A stretch of 64,000 nucleotides of DNA from Siphonodentalium dalli (GCA_032622095.1 CP136062.1:6140001-6204000); one strand, 5' to 3'; shown: positions 10,641 through 25,300, numbered from the stretch's first letter. A program made the numbers and translations. The notes: a model not told the origin generated them from the letters alone.

Positions 10641-12284
10641 CGTCACGTCTCTGCTCAGAAATCATAACTGAGGAAACATGTTATAGCGTGTAATGGCAGG
10701 CTGGTAGCCACTGCCTGAAGTAATAGGCTTCGTAATAATTGGGAATAACATATGGATGGATAGCCCAATCTCACTTCTTTTTTGCTCACGATATCAGTGA
10801 CGATAAAATCTTTGTTTTGTGATTAACATTACAAGCTGATCCACATTGACTTGGAAAACAATTTGAAATTGTTCAAGCTGGCCCGGCTGGCCTTCAATTT
10901 ATATGTTAAGATTTTATGTTTTACGTTGTCAAAAGTCTATTTTATTCCATTATTTATTACCGGTATATCTTTATTTCCATGTCACATATGATCAAGTGTG
11001 CTTTCATATTATTTCTTATTTTTAGCTGAGTTCTGCATAGTTATTCTTATTTTGTTGTATCAGTAGATGGAATCCTGATTAAATTTTATTTTCCAATAGC
11101 GCAGTTTCTTGTTCTATCAAGTTGAATTTGGGTTATTGTTGGCATTGTGCCACTGATCCAACTTCTGATAACCTATATATACATGTATATAGTATAGCAT
11201 TTCTAGTAACTATACATTGTATATGACCTGTTTCTGTTCAAAACACATCAAAATAAGACTCAATACCAGAAATGGAAAATAAATTTGGTACATGGAAACA
11301 AATGCTTTTCGGACCCGAGAGACACCCACCCACCCTATCATACCAACCTGGATTTTTTTTTCGAACACCCCCCCCCACCCTAATTTGTTCACAACGTTAG
11401 CGGAAACATACTATCTGATATCCTGATATCTACATGTACATTGTAGGTTACATAGAGAATAATCACTCGATTGAACTGGTTACGTGAAATAATTCATGAG
11501 AGGCAACACAGTTGTTGAACATTATGGACCCACGTATGTGTGTTACTGGTCGTGTGTTACTGGTCGATAGTTTGACACTCCTGCGATCCGGTAAACTTTT
11601 GACACTTCGGGTATTTTACTGATTGTGCGATCATTACCCGTACTTATGGTAGAATCTGTTGTTTACACACTTTTTCTGCCACGGTTTGTACTGGGGCTAA
11701 TATTTATTTATAATGGCCAACAACAAGTTAGAGGCAGGGATGTTGTACAAGCATGATGGTCTTGATTGAATCGTTCATGTCATCAGTTAAATCAAGTGAT
11801 CTATTCTGTTTAGGCCAAAGAAAAAAATTGTATGTTTCCGGTAACGGCGCGAAAAAATTAGGGTAGGTACAGGGGGGTGAAAAAAATAATTTCGGCACGT
11901 ATGCCGGGGTGGGTGGGAGGTCAAAGCCACCAACAAGCAACTTTTTCTGCAACTAAAACAAAAATTTCCTGCTTGGTTTTTAGTGTTTTGGCAATGAGTT
12001 GGGCTTCAAAACCACTTTGAATGCGAGAAATAATGTAATTCTAACTGGTAACCCCGGTAGGTACGGTAACCCTGTAGGTAGGGAATTTTTTTATTATTTT
12101 ATTTTGATATTTTTTATCCAGCTGCAGAAATATTGAACTACCTCGACCGAAGTAACATAAAATGCCAACCCGTGTTGTGGGGAAAGTATTACTTGATCAA
12201 CACAGTGGAAATATACATTAAGATTGATAAAAAAAATCAAATTTCATGTTTAGGTATGTTTTTTATTATTCACAATTTCACATA
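10641..12284. other. No gene seen; inverted repeat pair
   Basis: The sequence is AT-rich. A C-rich block at about 11,325-11,390 (cacccaccctatcata, accctaatttg) is echoed in reverse complement at about 11,850-11,920 (ttagggtagg, ggggtgggtgggaggtc), which may be the two ends of a decayed element. The ORFs at 11,210-11,392 and 11,728-11,952 are readings of these repeats. Confidence 0.4.
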
Positions 12285-12952
12285 CTGCTATTCTCAAAGT
12301 AATTGACCAGAAAAACGGGGTGATACCCCGGTCATGACCGCGGTGATACCTGTAATAAACGGTAGCGGTATCGAGACGGTCACAGCGGTGGAGTTACGGT
12401 ATTGGGCGGTAAGGATACCGCGGTCTGATAGCGGGCACCGCGATAAATGTTTTGAATACCGCGGTGATTTTCATGGAACTCTTTGAAGGGATGCATTTAG
12501 TGAACGTTCAGACGACAACGATTCAATCGTAAGTGGAAAGATTTCCGTCGAGGCCGGAAGTAACCGAGACGAGAAAAAAAATTCCACTCAAGAGATAGTT
12601 TTTGATGACTCAGACACATAAAGAAATCACTATTGGCAAAAGCATATTATACACATGGACAAATCACTATTGGCAAAAAAACATCATCGTCAATAATAAG
12701 TAAATAAAATAACCACTATAAATGAAGATTTCTTCAGTGTCCTTTGTTTTTTTCCGCGCAAATTGTCCTTTAAAATCACCGCGGTATCGCGAACCGTGGC
12801 CAAATGCATCGTGGGGTCACCGCGGTATGCGCGGTGTTGAAGCGTTAATAAGCGGCATCAGTACCACGGTATTGGGAATACCGCGGTATCATACTGCGGT
12901 ATTAACGGGGTGACACCGCGTTATAGATGGTCAATTACTTTAAGTATAGCGG
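12285..12952. mobile_element. MITE-B copy 3, reversed and interrupted
   Basis: It starts CTGCTATTCTCAAAGTAATT after TA (12,283-12,284) and ends ttaagtatagcgg before TA (12,953-12,954), inverted relative to copies 1 and 2. The middle (about 12,490-12,830) is replaced by about 340 bp of other DNA, starting at a relative of the Harbinger-like terminus (gtgaacgttcagacgacaac at 12,494). That insert contains a duplicated acaaatcactattggcaaaa-like word. Confidence 0.8.
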
Positions 12953-12954
12953 TA

Positions 12955-14770
12955 CATGTACATGACATACATGTAGCACATTTTCATAAATTTGGCTATA
13001 AACTTGGTAGGAAATTGATGTCACTAACTTTTTATAAGAATTTTACCAATAATACCGCCATTATACCGTACTTGTATTGTGACGACTACATCCCATTGTC
13101 TGGGGGTAGCCAGTACGACCACCGAGCATGCCTGGTTTTTGGAGACAGTAGCTACATTTTATACCCCTGACATATGTGGTGATAACCTCTATACATGTAT
13201 ATATATAGATACACACCACCATGTCTGTTGATAGTGTTCCATAAGTCCCAAACAAGACATAAAGCAGGCAGGAGATACATGTAGTCCCAGATACACTCAG
13301 GAAATTAAAATTGCAAAATATATGCCCATCAATCCACAACCCATCACACACCTGGGGCCTTTGAGACAGCTGTCAATTCATGGTAACTTTTCACAGGGAT
13401 ATGTTAGAAACCATGTGTTTTGCACACTAAAGGTCATCAATATTTATGAGCATTAGTGGTAAATTTTAGAAAATTTTGACTTTTTCTCAAAATATCAATA
13501 AAAAGTTTAGGGTCGGCGGGTTATTTTTAGGGTCGGTCGATGTACGGAAACATAGTTTCTTTTTACTTTGGCCTTATTACTGTATACAACCGTTAGTAAG
13601 CCCATCCTCGAGGATAAACCCAGTCTCCTCATACCGGTAGATAAGCCCAGTTTAGCCCACCCCCATTGTTGAGCATTTGGAAGGTGAATACAATCATGTC
13701 TTTCTATCCTGTAGAATACAGGTACCCTGTAGGAGAAGATACATGTACTCAAGCACATCTGTGCTTTTTTTTTTATGCCAAATGGATAGAAGCTGAACTG
13801 TATTGTCACTGTTTCTGGCCATTATCATGTGATTTTATCTTGTTTAATATTGATATAAATAAAACACATTATTATCTTTTTCAGTACCAAAATATGGTAA
13901 TGATATAAAACATGATGGTATGTCAGAACCTGAAGGCTAACTCAATGTTTGCAAAGGGGAGGGGGCCTTGTGAGTAAGCCCAGTACCTACTTTATGAGTA
14001 AATACATGTACATGCACAAGCTCCCCCCCAGGCTTACTGATTGGTGTACATGTATACAGTATGTATAGTACATGTATACAGTATGTATAGTTGTACATGT
14101 ACCCGTACCAAGGATTAGGGGTATATATAGTGATACATGTACATGTACCTCAGTCTGTCTTTCCTTTCGGTGTGTCATTCTGTCTATCCATAACTAACAT
14201 TTCACAACACAGCTCAAAACTGGGAATTCCAATTTCGGTTTTATTCACACTTTTTCCCAAAGTTATGGCCCTTTACTGGACTTTGTGTAGCGTCCATAAC
14301 AAACATGCTCTATATCCATGTAACTGGATTCGCATCGCAATTTGTGATGCGTTTTCCAATTTCTGCAAAGCAATTTACAATGAAAAAAGATGTATTGGTA
14401 GGGAATGCTATACAAAATCTACTCTGACCTCAGGCTGTGGATGTCTTTATTATTGGATTTTGTTGTCTTATGTCGCAGTGATATCACAGGTTGGGGGGAA
14501 ATGTTTTGTCCATTAATTATACCCCCTGTAACGCGGTTGTGGAGAAGGGGGTTTATACTCCAATCAGCTGGTCTGTGGACATAAATTTGTCTGGAGTTTT
14601 TCTCAGCTGTTTTCTGATCATTTTCCGTGGAAGTTGGCACAGACATCAACAACATGGGGACGTGCGATTATGACATCTGTCAGACTTTTTATGGTGGCGT
14701 TACATCCCCATTTTTCGACTTAGAAAATCTTTGCAAAATGTATAATTTTGTCCGAGCTTTTATTCCTACA
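12955..14770. other. No gene seen; ATGTAC-rich and 'gttatggccctt' fragments
   Basis: Positions 14,045-14,150 are dense in tacatgta / tatacagtatgta words. Positions 14,190-14,300 carry a single 'aaagttatggccctttactgg' type unit. Positions 14,325-14,412 match the reverse complement of about 60,430-60,490 (caatttacaatgaaaa, ttggtagggaatgc). The ORFs (for example 14,091-14,516) overlap these repeats and have no domain. Confidence 0.5.
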
Positions 14771-16570
14771 TTTTTAGCTCAACTTTACTTTGTAAAGTTT
14801 AAGCTATTTGCCATGGCTTGGTATCCGTCATCCGTGTGTGTGTGCGTGACTCGTCAACAATTTCCTTTAGCACTGGCTACAGGTCGTACCTTTGGTCGGA
14901 TCATTATGAAATTTGTTATGCCTGTTGACATGTAGATGGGAACGAGTCATTTTGGGGTCATTTGGAAAAAAAACATGGCCGCAAGCGGCCATCTTGAATT
15001 TAAAATTTCAATCCATTAGCACAGGCTACAAGTCGTACTGTTCGTCTGATCATCATGAAATTTGTCATCGATGTTGTAACTGGAGATGGGAACGAGTCAT
15101 TTTGGGGTCGTTCGGCCAAAACATATGGCCGCCAGCAGCCATCTTGGATTTTACTCTTTGCATGACTAAATCCTTCTGCATGGGCTACAGGTCGTAGCTT
15201 TGGTCGGATCTTCATGAAATTTGTCATCGATGTTAATATTGACATGTAGATGGGAACAAGCCATTTTGGGGTTATTGGGCCAAAAAACATGGCCGCCAGC
15301 GGCCATCTTGAATTAAAAATTTCAATCCATTAGCACGGGCTACAGGTAGTACTGTTTGTCTGATCATCATGAAAATTATCATTGATGTTAATATTGACAT
15401 GTAGATGGGAACGAGTCATTTTGGGGTTGATTGGCCAAAAAACATGGCCACCAGCAGCCATCTTGGATTTTACTCTGCATGACTAAATCCTTTGGCATGG
15501 GCTACAGGTCGTAGTACCTTTGGTTGGATCATTATGAGATTTGTCATGGCTGTTGACATTGACATCTAGATGAGAACGAGTAATTTTTGTGTCATTCGGC
15601 AAAAAAACATGGCCGCCAGCGGCCATCTTGAATTTCAAATTTCAATCCATTAGCACGGACTACAGGTCGTACTGTTCGTCTGATCATCATGAAATTTGTC
15701 ATCGATGTTAACAATGACTTGTAGATGGGAACGAGTCATTTTGGGGTCATTGGGCCAAAAAACATGGCCGGCAGCAGCCATCTTGGATTTTACTCTTTGC
15801 ATGAATAAATCCTTGGGCACGGGCTACAGGTCCTACCTTTGGTCGGATCATTATGAAATATGTCACAGCTGTTGACATTAATAAGTAGATGGGAACGAGT
15901 CATTTTGGGGCCATTCGGCAAAAAAACATGGCCGCCAGTGGCCATCTTGGATTTAAAAATTTAATCCATTGGCACGGGCTACAGGTCATACTGTTCTTCT
16001 GATCATCATGAAATTTGTCGTGGGTGTTAATATTGACATGTAGATGGGAACGAGTCATTTTGGGGTCTTTCGGCCAAAAAACATGTCCGCCAGTAGCCAA
16101 CTTGGATTTTACTCTTTGCATGACTAAATACTTTGGCACGGGCTACAGGTCGTAGCTTTGGTCGGATCATCATGAAATTAGTCATGGATGTTAACAATGA
16201 CATGTAGATGGGAACGAGTCATTTTGGGGTCATTCAGCCAAAAAACATGGCCGCCAGCAGCCATCTTGGAATTTACTCTTTACATGACTAAATTATTTGA
16301 CACAGGCTACAGGTCATATGATCTTTTGTCGGATCATCATGAAATTTGTGATGGTTGTTAATGACATGTAGATGGGAATTTAAGTCATTTTGTGGTCATT
16401 CGGTAAAAAAAACATGGCTGCCAGCGGCCATCTTGGATTTCACTCTTTGCATAACTTGGCCTTTCAACTTTCCACATTCCTAATCACTCCATTGACATTA
16501 TGACATAACACATGAAATTATTCCCTTTCCAAGTTGAGCTTCAGTGTCATTGTCACTTTTATTATATTTA
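14771..16570. repeat. Tandem ~160-bp repeat element, copy 2
   Basis: It belongs to the same family as 4613-6575, with ends tttttagctcaactttactt and ccaagttgagcttcagtgtc. The word gatgggaacgag (or variant) recurs about ten times with steps of roughly 148-167 bp. Two subunit types alternate: after the catggccgcc-agc word one continues 'ggattttactctttgcatga', the other 'gaatttaaa-tttcaatcca'. The true repeat is therefore a ~320-bp dimer. No coding signal. Confidence 0.82.
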
Positions 16571-16990
16571 GCCATAGCATAGTATGATAAAGATAGTGAC
16601 CACTCGTCGTCTGTCTGTGTGTCCATGGACATTTATGCATGGTGCGATAACTCAAACATTTTCTATCTGATCGGAATTTTACATATGAATGTCTGAGCCC
16701 AAAAGACAGATCAAGTTCGAATATGGGTTTGATGCGACTATTTTTAACTGAGTTATGGCCCTTTTTCTAAAAAATATTCACTCTATATTAAAAAACAAAA
16801 CAAAATTTCTTAGATTGAATTCCTTGCTCAATTTATCCACAAAAAAACCCACAAAAATAATCAATAAATAAATAAATAAAAAAAAAAAAAAAATATTTTG
16901 TTTAAATATTAAATTAAACAAATTTTTTTTTTCCAAAGTTACCAAAATTTTAAAAACTAACACCATTATAACTCTGCCAAGGGTACCCGA
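16571..16990. repeat. 'gttatggcccttttt' repeat block, copy 1
   Basis: It shares ccactcgtcgt, gcgataactc-aacattttctat, cagatcaagttcgaatatgg, gagttatggccctttt and ccttgctcaattta with 62,190-62,720. A poly-A-rich stretch follows. This is one marker of the colinear duplication described in the findings. Confidence 0.65.
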
Positions 16991-18991
16991 GTCTGATGTT
17001 ATTATACAAAAAATGTAAATGTTATTTGTTTAATAGTGATACCAGTCTTCAGCATAAACTATGCCTGTGATTTGTTGACCGCTTTGGTGTATAAATAATT
17101 CATACCATATTACCAATGGGTCAGCAGTGAGGTATCTTATCTTGATGGCGGTTGTTGGTAGAATATGATACATTGTAAACTTAAATTGGAATCTCTTGAC
17201 CAAGTATTCCAAGGTCACCTTTTCACATTTAACCCAAGGCTGGGGTGGTGCAGCGCATTACAGATCCTGTTCCAGTGCATTCTCTTACATAAGGTACATG
17301 TAAATGTGAGTGACCCATAAATTCCTATAAGTTGTGTTATGTACATGTATGGTCTATAATACCGGTAGTACATAACAGTATACTCTATAAATCAACATCA
17401 ACACTCTCATTTATGTTTCCGATCATAGTAATTTACTATCGCCAAGGAATAGGTTAACATCTGCCGATCATGATCGGCCTCTCATTTGCTCAATAGGTTT
17501 TATGATTAGGGTTAGGGTTTTGTACCTGCAATGGGAATCTGTTATTTTATTATTTTAACTAAATGTTTACTGATATGTGAACCATCTTATTGTTTTAAAA
17601 AGGGGGGTATCCTTAGTCCCATTGGGAGAGTCACACCTCTAATGTTTACAAGAGTTACAGCCCTTGTTTGAGTTAGAAATTTGTGAAATTTGTGTCCGAA
17701 AGAATATTTAAGCTTGTAACTCGGGGTGTTAATTATAGGGTGTTCTTGTATGTTGAGCATAGTTTGGTGGTGGAAAGGATCCCCACATACCAGTTTCATA
17801 TTTGCCAGTTACAACCATTCTTTGACTTGGAAATTTGTGATTGAGGATTCGGAGGGTTCGGAGTTATATAGTGGAGACCTTCGTTTGACCCCGTCCTTCA
17901 CAGTGCAAGTTTTGTCTGCACTCTTTTCGGAGTTATGGCCCTTTGCCAGAGTTATGACCTTGTGTTAGACTGAGAGAAGTGCCCCATTATTACTTTATTT
18001 TCGCTCTAAATATAGGCAACATTGAGCGTTCCCTGTCTTATATTCCACTATAGTACAAGAAATATCAATCATGCCGCCATTATACTGAACAAATGACAGA
18101 AATATTTTGATACATGTGTAGCATGCCTTTAAATCCGACAAGAGTACATGTACATGTAAATCATTATTCATGATTTTCATTAACTCATTTTCAACACTTC
18201 TGACTTGCTGTAGAAATTCTAAAGCATTTGCCTAAAGTGATATCTTATCAGTTGTATGTATTTCAATTACTGCTACTGCAAATGAGAATTATGAATATTG
18301 AATTGCAATTTGATTTCATTCCTGGCGGTAGTTTACCTTTTATTGTGAAAATATGACAGAATATATAACAACACTAGTCACTATAGTCCTACACACTGTA
18401 AGGTGAGTGAAATTATGAATTATTGACAAATTTCGAAAATCATGTATTTCTATCAACTGGCGACTGAAATACCGGTATGAGTTTTGTGCTATAAATTAGT
18501 ACACAAGCACTTGAACATGAAATCGTGTGGGACTGGTTGAATTGACCTGCGATATGATGGATCACATCCATCCTCAAGCTACTTTTGCCATTTAACCCTT
18601 TCATACTGGTGCAGCATTAAAGATAATGTGCCTGTGCACACTCGTATACATGTATAAATACTATGCATGGTCTCTCATGGTGAGCCTCGCATATAAAAGT
18701 TCACTGGTTTACAATGTTAAGGCAAATGTTGTTAGGCCAATGTCTTTTCTTATATACGCGAGGCTCCCAATGGGAGACTCCCATATATATAAGTGTGCAT
18801 TGGACCAAGTTTTTCGCAAAATTTCATTGAGCTCTAGTCCATGATAAGGTTAATGGCATTTTTCTGATGTGCAGGGGTAGACATGCTTGAGACCCCGTCA
18901 CAGTTTAATTCACACCAGTTTCTCAGGTTCTGTTATTTTACGGAGTTCGAACTCATAGTCCTGATAGATGTACATGTTTCTTGTAGATGGT
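16991..18991. other. No gene seen; R5, R1 fragment and diverged foldback
   Basis: Positions 17,411-17,515 (R5: tatcgccaagg, aacatctgccgatcatgatc, ggcctctc) match 63,036-63,137. Positions 17,620-17,960 hold two diverged 'cagttacaaccattctttgac / gagttatggcccttt' units. Positions 18,240-18,520 are an R1-family fragment. Positions 18,594-18,842 are a diverged foldback related to 101-284 (cttatatacgcgagg, catatatataagtgtgcatt). Compared with the 63-kb copy, about 1.4 kb lies between R5 and L here but only about 70 bp there. Confidence 0.6.
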
Positions 18992-19370
18992 GATTTATGA
19001 GCTGAGTTTAGAACCACATAATTGGTGGGAGGGGTTCTGGTTCTGACCCCCCCCCCCTAACTTTGGTATTCAGTGGAAAATCTGTTGTAAGTAGACCAAC
19101 AAATGGCCACATTTAGAATATTTCTAACTTTATGAACTTGAAGGGTACCAGTTACAAAATGATTCAATCATGTGAGATTGAAGCCACAGGAACATCCATG
19201 TTGGTCGGTTGATAAAGGTTTATCGTCATTTCAGCCGCTATGCCATGTCACAACATCAGTTTTTACTGGTTGAATGACCACATGAATAGTTAATCGCCCC
19301 ACCCCACCAAACGGGCACCCATGTTGTTCAGCTTTGGTTCGTTAATTAAAGCTAGCTTATGTTCATATTA
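18992..19370 (+). repeat. L flank, copy 1 (left border of satellite)
   Basis: It is colinear with 63,209-63,583 from gatttatgagctgag to cttatgttcatatta, where the 45-bp array begins at the same phase in both. It contains CTTTGGTTCGTTA at 19,332-19,344, whose reverse complement begins R1 at 46,373. No coding signal. Confidence 0.85.
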
Positions 19371-22300
19371 GTGGTATACGACCAGGTCAGGTACATCCTG
19401 AATTCCACTATTATAGTGGTATATGACCAGGTCAGGTACATCCTGAATTCCACTATTATAGTGGTATATGACCAGGTCAGGTACATCCTGAATTCCACTG
19501 TTATAGTCGTATACGACCAGGTCAGGCACATCCTGAATTCCACTATTATAGTGGTATACGACCAGGTCAGGGTGCATCCTGAATTCCACTATTATAGTGG
19601 TATATGACCAGGTCAGGTACATCCTGAATTCCACTATTATAGTGGTATACGACCAGGTCAGGTACATCCTGAATTCCACTATTATAGTGGTATATGACCA
19701 GGTCAGGCACATCCTGAATTCCACTATTATAGTGGATTATAACCAGGTCAGGTACATCCTGAATTTCACTATTATAGTGGTATATAACCAGGTCAGGTAC
19801 ATCCTGAATTCCACTATTATAGTGGTATACGACCAGGGCAGGTACATCCTGAATACCACTATTATAGTGATATATAACATATGAGGTACATCCTGAATTC
19901 CACTATTATAGTGGTATATAACCAGGTCAGGTACATCCTGAATTCCACTATTATAGTGGTATATAACCAGGTCAGGTACATCCTGAATTCCACTATTATA
20001 GTGGTATACGACCAGGTCAGGTACATCCTGAATTCCACTATTATAGTGGTATATAACCAGGTCAGGCACATCCTGAATTCCACTATTATAGTGATATATA
20101 ACCAGGTCAGGTACATCCTGAATTCCACTATTATAGTGGTATATAACCAGGTCAGGTACATCCTGAATTCCACTATTATAGTGGTATATAACCAGGTCAG
20201 GTACATCCTGAATTCCACTATTATAGTGGTATACGACCAGGGCAGGGTACATCCTGAATACCACTATTATAGTGATATATAACATATGAGGTACATCCTG
20301 AATTCCACTATTATAGTGGTATATAACCAGGTCAGGTACATCCTGAATTCCACTATTATAGTGGTATATAACCAGGTCAGGTACATCCTGAATTCCACTA
20401 TTATATTGGTATACGACCAGGTCAGGTACATCCTGAATTCCACTATTATAGTGGTATATAACCAGGTCAGGCACATCCTGAATTCCACTATTATAGTGAT
20501 ATATAACCAGGTCAGGTACATCCTGAATTCCACTATTATAGTGGTATATAACCAGGTCAGGTACATCCTGAATTTCCACTATTATAGTGGTATATAACCA
20601 GGTCAGGTACATCCTGAATTCCACTATTATAGTGGTATATAACCAGGTCAGGTACATCCTGAATTCCACTATTATAGTGGTATATAACCAGGTCAGGTAC
20701 ATCCTGAATTCCACTATTATAGTGGTATATAACCAGGTCAGGTACATCCTGAATTCCACTATTATAGTTGGTATATAACCAGGTCAGGTACATCCTGAAT
20801 TCCACTATTATAGTGGTATATAACCAGGTCAGGTACATCCTGAATTCCACTATTATAGTGGTATATAACCAGGTTCAGGTATATCCTGAATTCCACTATT
20901 ATAGTGGTATATAAACAGGTCAGGTACATCCTGAATTCCACTATTATAGTGGTATATAACCAGGTCAGGCGCATCCTGAATTCCACTATTATAGTGGTAT
21001 ACGACCAGGTCAGGTACATCCTGAATTCCACTATTATAGTGGTATATAAACCAGGTCAGGTACATCCTGAATTCCACTATTATAGTGGTATACGACCAGG
21101 TCAGACACATCCTGAATTCCACTATTATAGTGGTATATAACCAGGTCAGGTACATCCTGAATTCCACTATTATAGTGGTATACGACCAGGTCAGGTACAT
21201 CCTGAATTCCACTATTATAGTGATATACGACCAGGTCAGGTACATCCTGAATTCCACTATTATAGTGGTATATAACCAGGTCAGGTTCATCCTGAATTCC
21301 ACTATTATAGTGGTATATAAACCAGGTCAGGTACATCCTGAATTCCACTATTATAGTGATATACGACCAGGTCAGGTACATCCTGAATTCCACTATTATA
21401 GTGGTATATAACCAGGTCAGGTACATCCTGAATTCCACTATTATAGTGGTATATAACCAGGTCAGGCACATCCTGAATTCCACTATTATAGTGGTATATG
21501 ACCAGGTCAGGTACATCCTGAATTCCACTATTATAGTGGTATATAACCAGGTCAGGTACATCCTGAATTCCACTATTATAGTGGTATATAACCAGGTCAG
21601 GTACATCCTNNNNNNNNNNNNNNNNNNNNNNNNNNNNNNNNNNNNNNNNNNNNNNNNNNNNNNNNNNNNNNNNNNNNNNNNNNNNNNNNNNNNNNNNNNN
21701 NNNNNNNNNATTCCACTATTATAGTGGTATAAACAGGTCAGGTACATCCTGAATTCCAATATTATAGTGGTATATGACAGGTCGGTACATCCTGAATTCA
21801 CTATTATAGTGTATATAACCAGGTCAGGTACATCCTGAATTCCACTATTATAGTGGTATATGACCAGGTCAGGTACATCCTGAATTCCACTATTATAGTG
21901 GTATATAACCAGGTCACGTACATCCTGAATTCCACTATTATAGTGGTATATAACCAGGTCAGGTACATCCTGAATTCCACTATTATAGTGGTATATAACC
22001 AGGTCAGGTACATCCTGAATACCACTATTATAGTGGTATATAACCAGGTCAGGTACATCCTGAATTCCACTATTATAGTGGTATATAACCAGGTCAGGTA
22101 CATCCTGAATTCCACTATTATAGTGATATATAACCTGGTCAGGTACATCCTGAATTCCACTATTATAGTGGTATACGACCAGGTCAGGTACATCCTGAAT
22201 TCCACTATTATAGTGGTATATAACCAGGTCAGGTACATCCTGAATTCCACTATTATAGTGGTATACGACCAGGTCAGGTACATCCTGAATACCACTATTA

Positions 22301-25300
22301 TAGTGGTATATAACCAGGTCAGGTACATCCTGAATTCCACTATTATAGTGGTATATAACCAGGTCAGCTACATCCTGAATTCCACTATTATAGTGGTATA
22401 CGACCAGGTCAGACACACCCTGAATTCCATTATTATAGTGGTATATAACCAGGTCAGGTACATCCTGAATTCCACTATTATAGTGGTATATAACCAGGTC
22501 AGGTACATCCTGAATTCCACTATTATTGTGGTATATAACCAGGTCAGGCACATCCTGAATTCCACTATTATAGTGGTATATAACCAGGTCAGGTACATCC
22601 TGAATTCCACTATTATAGTGGTATATAACCAGGTCAGGTACATCCTGAATACCACTATTATAGTGGTATATAACCAGGTCAGGTACATCCTGAATTCCAC
22701 TATTATAGTGGTATATAACCAGGTCAGGTACATCCTGAATTCCACTATTATAGTGGTATATAACCAGGTCAGGTACATCCTGAATTCCACTATTATAGTG
22801 GTATATAACCAGGTCAGGCACATCCTGAATTCCACTATTATAGTGGTATATAACCAGGTCAGGTACATCCTGAATTCACTATATAGTGGTATATAACAGG
22901 TCAGGCACATCCTGAATTCCACTATTATAGTGATATATAACCAGGTCAGGTACATCCTGAATTCCACTATTATAGTGGTATATAACCAGGTCAGGCACAT
23001 CCTGAATTCCACTATTATAGTGGTATACGACCAGGTCAGGTACATCCTGAATACCACTATTATAGTGGTATATAACCAGGTCAGGTACATCCTGAATTCC
23101 ACTATTATAGTGGTATATAACCAGGTCAGGTACATCCTGAATTCCACTATTATAGTGGTATATAACCAGGTCAGGTACATCCTGAATTCCACTATTATAG
23201 TGGTATACGACCAGATCAGGCACATCCTGAATTCCACTATTATAGTGGTATATAACCAGATCAGGTACATCCTGAATTCCACTATTATAGTGGTATATAA
23301 CCAGGTCAGGTACATCTGAATTCCACTATTATAGTGGTATATAACCAGGTCAGACACATTCTGAATTCCACTATTATAGTGGTATATAACCAGGTCAGGT
23401 ACATCCTGAATTCCACTATTATAGTGGTATACGACCAGGTCAGGTACATCCTGAATTCCACTATTATAGTGATATATAACCAGGTCAGGTACATCCTGAA
23501 TTCCACTATTATAGTGATATATAACCAGGTCAGGTACATCCTGAATTCCACTATTATAGTGGTATATAACCAGGTCAGGCACATCCTGAATTCCACTATT
23601 ATAGTGGTATATAACCAGGCCAGGTACATCCTGAATTCCACTATTATAGTGGTATACGACCAGGTCAGGTACATCCTGAATTCCACTATTATAGTGGTAT
23701 ACGACCAGGTCAGGTACATCCTGAATTCCACTATTATAGAGTTATAAAACCAGGTCCAGGCACATCCTGAATTCCACTATTATAGTGGTATATAACCAGG
23801 TCAGGTACATCCTGAATTCCACTATTATAGTGGTATATAACCAGGTCAGGCACATCCTGAATTCCACTATTATAGTGGTATATAACCAGGTCAGGTACAT
23901 CCTGAATTCCACTATTATAGTGGTATATAACCAGGTCAGGTACATCCTGAATACCACTATTATAGTGGTATATAACCAGGTCAGGTACATCCTGAATTCC
24001 ACTATTATAGTGGTATATAACCAGGTCAGGTACATCCTGAATTCCACTATTATAGTGGTATATGACCAGATCAGGTACATCCTGAATTCCACTATTATAG
24101 TGGTATATAACCAGGTCAGGTACATCCTGAATTCCACTATTATAGTGATATATAACCAGGTCAGACACATCCTGAATTCCACTATTATAGTGGTATACGA
24201 CCAGGTCAGGTACAGGCTGAATTCCACTATTATAGTGGTATATAACCAGGTCAGGTACATCCTGAATTCCACTATTATAGTGGTATATAACCAGGTCAGG
24301 TACATCCTGAATTCCACTATTATAGTGGTATATGACCAGATCAGGTACATCCTGAATTCCACTATTATAGTGGTATACGACCAGGTCAGGTACATCCTGA
24401 ATTCCACTATTATAGTGGTATATAACCAGGTCAGGTACATCCTGAATTCCACTATTATAGTGGTATATAACCAGGTCAGGTACATCCTGAATTCCACTAT
24501 TATAGTGGTATATGACCAGATCAGGTACATCCTGAATTCCACTATTATAGTGGTATATAACCAGGTCAGGTACATCCTGAATTCCACTATTATAGTGATA
24601 TATAACCAGGTCAGACACATCCTGAATTCCACTATTATAGTGGTATACGACCAGGTCAGGTACATCCTGAATTCCACTATTATAGTGGTATATAACCAGG
24701 TCAGGTACATCCTGAATTCCACTATTATAGTGGTATATAACCAGGTCAGGTACATCCTGAATTCCACTATTATAGTGGTATATAACCAGGTCAGGCACAT
24801 CCTGAATTCCACTATTATAGTGTTATACGACCAGGTCAGGTACATCCTGAATTCCACTATTATAGTGGTATACGACCAGGTCAGGTACATCCTGAATTCC
24901 ACTATTATAGTGGTATATGAGCAGGTCAGGTACATCCTGAATTCCACTATTATAGTGATATATAACCAGGTCAGGTACATCCTGAATTCCACTATTATAG
25001 TGGTATATAACCAGGTCAGGTACATCCTGAATTCCACTATTATAGTGGTATATAACCAGGTCAGGCACATCCTGAATTCCACTATTATAGTGGTATATAA
25101 CCAGGTCAGGTACATCCTGAATTCCACTATTATAGTGGTATATAACCAGGTCAGGCACATCCTGAATTCCACTATTATAGTGGTATACGACCAGGTCAGC
25201 TACATCCTGAATTCCACTATTAGAGTGGTATATAACCAGGTCAGGTACATCCTGAATTCCACTATTATAGTGGTATATGAGCATGTCAGGTACATCCTGA

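Noticed and set aside
13500-13545. Telomere-like TTTAGGGTCGG words
   Set aside because: Only two imperfect words, not a tandem TTAGGG run.
17222-17265. tRNA-like 'ggctggggtggtgcagcg' segment
   Set aside because: No B box at the right distance and no foldable anticodon arm.
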